Assembly (NCBI GenBank): GCA_963716215.1
Contig: OY970298.1
Coordinates: forward strand, 3,534,001 to 3,598,000
Direction of reading: 5' to 3'
DNA from: JACVRW01 sp963716215
GTDB taxonomy: Bacteria > Actinomycetota > Thermoleophilia > Solirubrobacterales > Thermoleophilaceae
DNA length: 64,000 nucleotides
Shown piece after piece: positions 58,088 through 64,000 of this stretch. The position numbers and the translations under genes were made by a program. The first letter of the stretch is position 1, and each line of letters opens with the position of its first letter. The notes under the pieces are model-generated. The model saw only the letters and a list, made by a program, of their open reading frames with translations. It ran no database searches and was not told where the DNA came from.

Positions 58088-59416
58088 ATGAGGATTCTCG
58101 TCGTCAATCACACCAGCGCGGCCAGTGGCGCGGAGTTCGCCATGATGCGCCTCGTCGGCTCGCTGCGCCGCAGCCATCACGTGGCCGTGGCCTGCCCGGC
58201 GACCGGTCCGCTCGCCGATATGCTCGACGACGCGGCCGTCCAGCACTTCCCGATCCCGGCCTTCGAGGCCAGCCTGCGGCTGGACCCGGTCCACACCCCG
58301 GTCAACGTGGGACGCCTGGGTCTCGGCGGCGTGGCGCTGGCTCGCGTCGCACGCCGCTTCGGCGCCGACCTGATCCACGCGAACACGCCGCGCGCCGGCC
58401 TGATGGCCGCGATCGCGCGCCGGCTGGGCGGGCCGCCGCTGGTGGTGCGCGCCCACGAGCACGTGCCCCAGGACAGCGCGGCCGGCCGCGCTGTGCGGAC
58501 GGTTCTCGGCCGCTCCGCAAACGCGGTCGTGACGGTCTCGCGGGAGGTGGAGCGTCGCTTCAACGACGGCCTCCCGCGGCCGCTGGCGACGCACGTCTAC
58601 AACAGCTTCGACCGCGACCGCTTCGACCCCGCCGAGGTCGAGCCGGCCGGCATTCGCGAGGAGCTCGGCGTCGAGCCGAAGGCCCGCCTGCTCGGCCACG
58701 TGGCCCAGATCACCCCGTGGAAGGCGCAGGACACGTCCATGCGCGCGCTGGCGCTGCTGCGCGGCGACGGCGTGGACGCGCACCTGCTGGTCGTGGGCGA
58801 GATCGCGTTCGCCGGCAAGGGCGTGCGTTACGACAACCACGGCTACCTGCAGGACCTGCATGCGCTCGTCGCCGAGCTGGGGCTCGACGACAGCGTCCAC
58901 TTCCTCGGCCAGCGCGGCGACGTGCCGGGGATCCTGCGGGAGCTCGACCTGTCCCTGCTCCCCTCCTGGGACGAGCCGTTCGCCAACGTCATGCTCGAGA
59001 GCATGTCGATGGAGACCCCGCTGCTCGTGAGCAGCGTGGGCGGTGGCCCGGAGCTCGTGGAGGACGGCGTGACGGGCCGCGTGCTCGCCCCTAGGCGACC
59101 GGAGGAGTGGGCAGCCGCCGCTCGGGAGCTGTTGGAGGACGGAAAGCGCCTGGAAAGGATGGGAACGCTGGCGCGGCAGGCCACCGCCAACTTCAGCGAC
59201 GAGAGGCATGCACGTGACATGCTGGACGTCTATGAGCACGTGCTCGGGCAGCCGATGTCGGATCCGGCGGCGGCCGAGGCCGACCTGCCGGTTCCGCACG
59301 ACGGCGCCACCCGCCAGGAGCGCAGGTCCGGGCCCCCCAGCTGGGAGCGCCGGGCGCACCAGCGCCACGACGGCGCCGAGACTCGGCTCACACGCCGGCA
59401 CGGCTCGCCGCGCTAG
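58088..59416 (+). CDS. GT4 family glycosyltransferase (tandem copy 1)
   Basis: The 442-residue enzyme has ILVVNHTSAASGAEFAMMRL, FGADLIHANTPRAGLMAAIA, VVRAHEHVPQDSAAGRAV, VYNSFDRDRFDPAEV, HVAQITPWKAQDTSMRAL and the E-x7-E block SWDEPFANVMLESMSMETPL. The last 45 residues are a charged tail with no family homology. It is a cytoplasmic GT-B enzyme acting on a lipid-linked glycan. Unlike the upstream genes it has a ribosome-binding site (GAAGGA, 58074-58079, 8 bases before the ATG). The next gene is a close tandem duplicate, 27 bases on. Confidence 0.9.
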   Translation: MRILVVNHTSAASGAEFAMMRLVGSLRRSHHVAVACPATGPLADMLDDAAVQHFPIPAFEASLRLDPVHTPVNVGRLGLGGVALARVARRFGADLIHANTPRAGLMAAIARRLGGPPLVVRAHEHVPQDSAAGRAVRTVLGRSANAVVTVSREVERRFNDGLPRPLATHVYNSFDRDRFDPAEVEPAGIREELGVEPKARLLGHVAQITPWKAQDTSMRALALLRGDGVDAHLLVVGEIAFAGKGVRYDNHGYLQDLHALVAELGLDDSVHFLGQRGDVPGILRELDLSLLPSWDEPFANVMLESMSMETPLLVSSVGGGPELVEDGVTGRVLAPRRPEEWAAAARELLEDGKRLERMGTLARQATANFSDERHARDMLDVYEHVLGQPMSDPAAAEADLPVPHDGATRQERRSGPPSWERRAHQRHDGAETRLTRRHGSPR

Positions 59417-59443
59417 CCCGCCCGTCCACCGCCGAGGGACCCC

Positions 59444-60688
59444 GTGAGGATCCTGCTCGCAAACCACACCGGCGCCTGGAGCGGCGCGGAGGTGTCGCTG
59501 ATGCGGCTCGTGGCGGGGCTGCGCGGGCATCACGACCTGGCCGTGGCCTGCCCTGACGAGGGCCGGCTCGCCGAGGAGGTCGACCGCGCCGAGGTCGAGC
59601 GAATCTCGATTCCCGTCGTGGACGCGAGCCTGCGCCTGCATCCGCTGCAGACCCCGGCCGGGCTGCGCCAGCTGCGCGCCGGCGGCGCGGCGCTGGGCCG
59701 GGCGGCGCGGCGCTTCGGCGCCGACGTGGTCCACGCGAACACGCCGCGAGTGGGGATCATGGGCAGCATCGGCCTGCGCGGGGGCGATCCGCCCTTCGTG
59801 GTGCGCGCGCACGAGCACATTCCGCTGTCGCAGGTCGGCCGCGCCGTGCGGTCGCTGATCGTGCGCGAGGCAAGCTCGGTGGCCGCCGTCTCCGACTTCA
59901 CCGCCGCGCGATTCAACGAGGGCCTGAGCCGGCCCGTCGCGACGCGCGTCTACAACAGCATCGACCACGCCCGCTTCGATCCGGCCCGCGTGGCTCCCGC
60001 CCCGCTGCGCGAGGAGCTGGGACTGGACGCCGGCGCTCGGCTGATCGGGCAGATCGCGCAGATCACGCCCTGGAAGGCGCAGGACGTGTCGATCCGCGCG
60101 CTCGCACAGCTGCGCGGCGAAGGCATCGACGCCCACCTGGTGCTGATCGGGAAGGTCGCCTTCGGCGGCAAGCACGTGCGCTTCGACAACCACGCCTTCC
60201 AGGGGATGCTGGAGCGGCTGGTCGACTCCCTGTCGGTGCGCCACGCCGTTCACTTCCTGGGCCAGCGCGAGGACGTACCGGAGATCATGCGCGCCCTGGA
60301 GCTGACGCTGCTGCCCTCGTGGGAGGAGCCGTTCGGGCTGGTGACGGTGGAGAGCATGGCGCTCGGCACGCCGCCGCTCGTGAGCTCCGACGGGGCCGGC
60401 CCGGAGCTGGTCGACGACGGCGTGACGGGCCGCGTGGTGGAGCCCAAGCGCCCCGACCTGTGGGCGCGCGCCGCGGCGGGGCTGCTGGACGACCGCCAGC
60501 GGCTGGCGCGCATGGCAGAGCGCGGCCCCCAGGCCGCGAGCCGCTTCCGCGACGAAGTGCAGGCCGCCGAGATGGTCGCGCTCTACGAGCGCGCAGCCGC
60601 GCATGTCTCGCCCGGCACGACCCCGATGGCACCCGTTGCCGCCGGGCACCCGGTCGAGAACCGCATGGAGGCGCCGTGGCTGAGCTGA
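59444..60688 (+). CDS. GT4 family glycosyltransferase (tandem copy 2)
   Basis: The 414-residue enzyme matches the preceding gene block by block: ILLANHTGAWSGAEVSLMRL, FGADVVHANTPRVGIMGSI, VVRAHEHIPLSQVGRAVRSL, VYNSIDHARFDPARV, QIAQITPWKAQDVSIRALAQ and SWEEPFGLVTVESMALGTPP. The changed second E-x7-E neighbourhood suggests related but distinct specificity. The GTG at 59444 has GAGGGA 4 bases upstream, rather close. Its last 13 bases overlap the polymerase gene. The two enzymes probably add consecutive similar linkages. Confidence 0.9.
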   Translation: MRILLANHTGAWSGAEVSLMRLVAGLRGHHDLAVACPDEGRLAEEVDRAEVERISIPVVDASLRLHPLQTPAGLRQLRAGGAALGRAARRFGADVVHANTPRVGIMGSIGLRGGDPPFVVRAHEHIPLSQVGRAVRSLIVREASSVAAVSDFTAARFNEGLSRPVATRVYNSIDHARFDPARVAPAPLREELGLDAGARLIGQIAQITPWKAQDVSIRALAQLRGEGIDAHLVLIGKVAFGGKHVRFDNHAFQGMLERLVDSLSVRHAVHFLGQREDVPEIMRALELTLLPSWEEPFGLVTVESMALGTPPLVSSDGAGPELVDDGVTGRVVEPKRPDLWARAAAGLLDDRQRLARMAERGPQAASRFRDEVQAAEMVALYERAAAHVSPGTTPMAPVAAGHPVENRMEAPWLS

Positions 60689-62088
60689 TCTGGCGGCTGC
60701 GAGCGGCACCGCGCGCCAATCAGGGGGATCTGCGCTGGGTACTCGTCGTGGGCGGGCTTGCCGCGCTCGTGCTGGGCTGGGCCCTGACGGTCTCGATCCA
60801 GGCCGGCTGCGCGTTCGTCCTCGTGCTGCTGGTCGTCGCGCTGTACCAGCACGATCGCCAGTGGGGACTGGTGGGCATGCTCACGCTCTGGTTCGCCGCG
60901 CCGTTCATCCGCCGGGTGCTGGCGCTGATGACCGGCCCGGTGGAGAACGACCCGCTCTCGCTGGCCCCCTTCCTGGCCACCGGCGCCCTGGCGGCGCTGG
61001 CGCTCGTCCAGTACCACGTGCCGACCAAGATCCGGGTCGTGCTGCTGCTGGCCGCGGGCGGGTTCGCGGTCGGGCTCCCGTTCGGCTTCCTGGCCGGCCC
61101 GCGCGCCGCCGTCTACGCCTTCATCGCCTACACGACCGCGATCTCAGCCGGGGTACTCGGGTTCACCGAGGGCCTGTCGCCGCGCCCCAGCGTGCTGAGG
61201 CGGGTGCTACTCATCGGCCTTCCGGTGATCGCGGTCTACGCGATCGCCCAGCGCTATCTCCCGCTCACGCCGTGGGATCAGAAGTGGGTCGACGTGACGG
61301 ACTTCTACAGCCTCGGCAGCGGCCGCGACGACAAGGTGCGCGTGTTCGGCACACTCAACAGCCCGGGGACGTTCGCCGCGCTGCTCGCGCTGTCCCTGCT
61401 CTGCTACGTCACGATCGTCCATCACAAGATGCTGGCGGTCGCCGCGGCGATGGTGCTCGTGGTGGCCCTTTCCCTGACCTTCGTGCGGGCGGCGTGGTAC
61501 GCGCTCGTGATCGCCGCGCTCGCCCACGTGGTGGCCTCGCGGGGCCAGAGCGCGCGCCTCGTGCTGGGCACGATGGCGGTGACGGTGGTCGCCGCGCTGG
61601 CGTTATCGCCGGTAAGCGCGGCGGCGCGCGACGTGGTCAATCGGTTCGAGACGATCACCAACCTCGGGGCCGACCGCTCCGCCAACGACCGCTCGGGGAC
61701 CTTCTCGCAGCTGCTGCCGGAGGCGGTCAACGCGCCGCAGGGCCACGGCATCGGGACCGCGGGCGAATCGACGAAGCTCGACGGCAACACCACGCTGCGC
61801 TACTCGGACAACGGCTATCTGAGCCTGATGTACCAGACCGGTCCGCTCGGCTTCCTGCTCGTGCTCGCGGCGGTGGCGATCGTGCTGCGCGCCGCGTGGA
61901 ACGGCGCTCGCGCCAGAGCCCCCGGCCAGGAGCTGCGGCTGCTGCTGTTCGCGATGGTCGTGTACTTCATCGTGCTGCTCCCGACGGGCGACGCGTTCTA
62001 CGGGAGCACCGGCGTGATCCTGTGGTTCATCGCGGGCCAGGTGTTGGCCTACGAGTTCCGCCCGGACGCGCGAACAGCCTCGGAATAG
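60676..62088 (+). CDS. O-antigen polymerase/ligase-like membrane protein
   Basis: The 470-residue protein has about eleven helices: LRWVLVVGGLAALVLGWALT, GPRAAVYAFIAYTTAISAGV, VFGTLNSPGTFAALLALSLL and the polymerase-type late loop FSQLLPEAVNAPQGHGIGTA followed by LRYSDNGYLSLMYQTGPLGF. It should polymerise or ligate undecaprenyl-linked units made by the tandem GT4 enzymes upstream. The GTG at 60676 has a GGAGG ribosome-binding site 4 bases upstream and overlaps the GT4 gene by 13 bases, so it is coupled. The 3' end overlaps the convergent GT4 gene by 40 bases. Confidence 0.87.
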   Translation: MAELIWRLRAAPRANQGDLRWVLVVGGLAALVLGWALTVSIQAGCAFVLVLLVVALYQHDRQWGLVGMLTLWFAAPFIRRVLALMTGPVENDPLSLAPFLATGALAALALVQYHVPTKIRVVLLLAAGGFAVGLPFGFLAGPRAAVYAFIAYTTAISAGVLGFTEGLSPRPSVLRRVLLIGLPVIAVYAIAQRYLPLTPWDQKWVDVTDFYSLGSGRDDKVRVFGTLNSPGTFAALLALSLLCYVTIVHHKMLAVAAAMVLVVALSLTFVRAAWYALVIAALAHVVASRGQSARLVLGTMAVTVVAALALSPVSAAARDVVNRFETITNLGADRSANDRSGTFSQLLPEAVNAPQGHGIGTAGESTKLDGNTTLRYSDNGYLSLMYQTGPLGFLLVLAAVAIVLRAAWNGARARAPGQELRLLLFAMVVYFIVLLPTGDAFYGSTGVILWFIAGQVLAYEFRPDARTASE

Positions 62089-63173
62089 CACTCCTCCAGG
62101 CGGTCGACCACCCGCGACCACGAGTAGCGCCGCTCGACCTCCGCCCGGTTGTGCTCGCCCATCGAGCGACGCAGCGCGGGATCGGCCAGCAGCTCCGCCA
62201 GCGCCCCGGCCAGCGCTCCGGCGTCACCGGGCGGGACCTTGCGCGCCCCCTCGTCGGGCACCAGGTGCCCGAGGCCACCCGCGGACGTCACGACCAGCGG
62301 GCGGCCGCAGGCCATCGCCTCCAGCGCGGTCATCCCGTACGGCTCGCCGTAGGAGGGCAGGCAGTAGACGTCGCAGCTGCGCATGGCGGCGGCCACCCGC
62401 TCGCGCTCCACGCGGCCGAGCAGCTCGACCCGGTCGAGCGCGGGCGACTCCCCCACCCTCCGGCGGACGGCGTCCTGCTCGGCGCCCACCCCGGCCACCA
62501 GCAGGCGCGCCTCCGGCAGGTCGGGAGCGAGGCGGGCGAACGCATCGAGCAGCACGTGGATCCCCTTGCGCCGCTCGAGGTTCGCGAGGAAGAGCACGTC
62601 CTGGCCGGTCGGCTCGGTCGCGGGCGGCAGCCAGGCCCGCTCGTCGATCCCCATCGGGAGCTCGTGCACGTGCGCCCGCCCGCCGGCCGCGCCGTTCAGC
62701 TTGGACGCGGCGGCCGGGGTCGAGAGCAACACGATCGCGGCGCGGCGCTGCTGGGCGGCGCGCAGGATCCCCTTTACGCGCAGCGCGGTGGAGCTCGAGC
62801 CCTCCCAGTCGGGCACGTACGGGCCCAGCACCGTCGGCGGGCGGGCGTCCACCAGCGCCAGGCTCACGCCCACGTCGACCGGGTTGAGCTGGTGGACCAG
62901 GTCGAACGACCGCTCCGCCGCCAGCCGGCGATAGAGCCGGCGAGCCCTCAGCATGAAGCGGGCACGCCCGCTCGGGCCGAGCCGGTGCAGGGTCACGCTC
63001 TCTGGGAGCCCGCCGCGCAGGTCGAGCCCACCGGCAGCCACGTGCAACTCGTGTCCGCGCCTGCCAAGCTCCTGTATGAACCCGAACGCGACCAGCCCGT
63101 CGCCATGGGGCAGGTGATCGGTCAGCATGGCCGAAGGAGGGATCACGAAGATGCGCAGCGCCACGGTGTTCAA
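62049..63173 (-). CDS. GT4 family glycosyltransferase
   Basis: The enzyme of 374 residues reads RIFVIPPSAMLTDHLPHGDG, FDLVHQLNPVDVGVSLALVD, GPYVPDWEGSSST, HELPMGIDERAWLP, VLFLANLERRKGIHVLLDAF and the E-x7-E block SYGEPYGMTALEAMACGRPL. It is a GT-B retaining-type transferase for glycan assembly. The TTG at 63173 is the first start; a GTG at 63164 is as good and lies just before the first conserved strand. It is divergent from the Wzz gene at 63241 and converges on the polymerase with a 40-base overlap. Confidence 0.87.
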   Translation of the reverse strand: MNTVALRIFVIPPSAMLTDHLPHGDGLVAFGFIQELGRRGHELHVAAGGLDLRGGLPESVTLHRLGPSGRARFMLRARRLYRRLAAERSFDLVHQLNPVDVGVSLALVDARPPTVLGPYVPDWEGSSSTALRVKGILRAAQQRRAAIVLLSTPAAASKLNGAAGGRAHVHELPMGIDERAWLPPATEPTGQDVLFLANLERRKGIHVLLDAFARLAPDLPEARLLVAGVGAEQDAVRRRVGESPALDRVELLGRVERERVAAAMRSCDVYCLPSYGEPYGMTALEAMACGRPLVVTSAGGLGHLVPDEGARKVPPGDAGALAGALAELLADPALRRSMGEHNRAEVERRYSWSRVVDRLEECYSEAVRASGRNS

Positions 63174-63225
63174 TCATCGTGCCAGCCGGGCATGATTTAC
63201 CTTCGCCCCGTCCGAAGACCTGATG

Positions 63226-63231
63226 TAGCCT
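63226..63231 (+). promoter_or_regulatory. -10 box TAGCCT for Wzz gene
   Basis: TANNNT box with a 9-base gap to the GTG at 63241. Confidence 0.5.
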
Positions 63232-63240
63232 GATTCTTTC

Positions 63241-64000
63241 GTGGCTCCAGCTGAGAACTCCAGCACGTACGGCCTCGATTCACCGACGCGGGAGCACACC
63301 TCCCTGTTGTCGGTGTTGCGCCGCCGTGCGCTGATCATCGTCGTAGTCACCCTGCTCGCCGGCGGGGCTGCCGCTGCGTTCGCCTACGCGACCCGCGAGA
63401 GCTACGAGTCGACGGCGAAGCTGCTCTTCAACCAGACGATCGGCCCGGAGCTGCAGGCGCTCGGCCTGCTCCCCGGTGCGCCCGACGCGGACAACCTTTC
63501 GCTCAACAACGTGCAGGTCGTCGGCTCGCACGAGGTGGCCGTCGAGACTGCCCGCCAGCTGCAGAACGCCGGCTGGGACCAGTCGGTCGACGACGTGGAG
63601 AAGAACGTCACCGTCTCGGCCGCACGCGACACCGACGTCGTCGACGTGCTCGCCAAGGCCGACTCCGCCGAGCGCGCCGCCCAGCTGGCCTCGACCTACT
63701 CGCAGAACGCCCGCACCGTCGCGGACAACGAGCAACGCGAGCAGGCGCGCAAGGCCCTCGCCAACGTCGAAGGACAGCTCGCGGAGCTCCCGATCGAGGA
63801 GCAGGCCGGCCCCGTCGGCCGCGATCTACGCGACGACATCCAGCGCCTGCGCACGCTCTCGGACGTCGGCACCGGCAGCCCGCGGATCATCCAGCGTGGG
63901 TTCGTGCCCACCTCCGAGAGCAACAACCCGATCCAGACGGTCGTTCTGGGGGTGCTGTTCGGCCTCCTGCTCGGCGTGGGGCTGGCGCTCGTGCGCGAGC
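63241..64000 (+). CDS. Wzz-type chain-length determinant/capsular export protein, 3' end cut by window edge
   Basis: The frame is open from the GTG at 63241 to the window edge (253 codons seen). It starts with a soluble tail, a helix (LIIVVVTLLAGGAAAAFAYA), an extracytoplasmic Wzz region (SYESTAKLLFNQTIGPELQA, QVVGSHEVAVETARQLQNAG, DTDVVDVLAKADSAERAAQL), a coiled segment and a second helix starting PIQTVVLGVLFGLLLGVGLA. This is the polysaccharide co-polymerase layout; in Gram-positives such proteins often work with, or are fused to, a BY-kinase, which could lie beyond the edge. A TAGCCT box is 9 bases before the GTG. Confidence 0.87.
   Translation, partial: MAPAENSSTYGLDSPTREHTSLLSVLRRRALIIVVVTLLAGGAAAAFAYATRESYESTAKLLFNQTIGPELQALGLLPGAPDADNLSLNNVQVVGSHEVAVETARQLQNAGWDQSVDDVEKNVTVSAARDTDVVDVLAKADSAERAAQLASTYSQNARTVADNEQREQARKALANVEGQLAELPIEEQAGPVGRDLRDDIQRLRTLSDVGTGSPRIIQRGFVPTSESNNPIQTVVLGVLFGLLLGVGLALVRE

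Noticed and set aside
1..64000. CRISPR arrays, tRNA/rRNA genes, insertion sequences or phage genes
   Set aside because: No regularly spaced direct repeats, no tRNA-like cloverleaf, and no transposase or integrase motifs were seen in any frame.

Overview
The window is a 64 kb stretch of very GC-rich, tightly packed DNA that is almost entirely a cell-envelope glycan locus. The host looks like a Gram-positive, high-GC actinobacterium. The evidence is: an AftD-type arabinofuranosyltransferase homologue (23568-27827); a small secreted protein ending in an LPHTG cell-wall sorting signal (38781-39143); many starts with a TANNNT -10 box only 6-9 bases upstream (actinobacterial leaderless style); and frequent GTG/TTG starts. 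A deep-branching lineage such as Thermoleophilia/Solirubrobacterales is my inference, not something the sequence proves. I see no rRNA, tRNA, CRISPR, transposase or phage gene.

Layout. 1-14.1 kb: a partial ArnT-like lipid-linked-sugar transferase, two acyltransferase-3 proteins, a divergent pair of membrane-embedded spermidine-synthase-like proteins, and three paralogous large membrane proteins (two broken by single-base frameshifts). 14.2-21.7 kb: two YfhO-type membrane proteins surrounding a methyltransferase/GT2 pair and an ArnT-like transferase. 21.7-29.4 kb: a zinc-ribbon methyltransferase, a polyprenyl-phosphate GT2, the AftD homologue and a polytopic membrane protein. 29.4-41 kb: a methyltransferase, a GT4-flippase fusion, two copies of a divergent TPR-protein/O-antigen-polymerase module, a GT4-GT2 fusion, the LPXTG protein, a WbaZ-like GT4 and a methyltransferase. 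41-50 kb: a pyruvyltransferase, flippase and GT4 operon; a polymerase fused to a Wzz-like domain; the priming phosphoglycosyltransferase; and a third flippase. 50-56.3 kb: three paralogous secreted glycoside-hydrolase-like proteins, a second WbaZ-like GT4 and a broken aldo/keto reductase. 56.4-64 kb: a GMC oxidoreductase, tandem GT4s, a fourth polymerase, another GT4 and the start of a Wzz chain-length protein.

How the genes fit together (inference). The 47074 enzyme would prime undecaprenyl phosphate. Cytoplasmic GT4/GT2 enzymes and methyl-, acyl- and pyruvyl-transferases would build and decorate repeat units. Three Wzx-type flippases would export them, four Wzy-type polymerases and two Wzz-like regulators would assemble chains, and GT-C enzymes would add lipid-linked sugars outside. 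The secreted glycosidase-like proteins would trim the product. The multiplicity suggests two or more surface polysaccharides sharing one locus.

Gene packing is unusual. Four convergent gene pairs share one CTAG whose two strands supply both TAG stop codons. Many same-strand pairs overlap by NTGA, including one CTG start. At least five single-base indels break otherwise intact reading frames.
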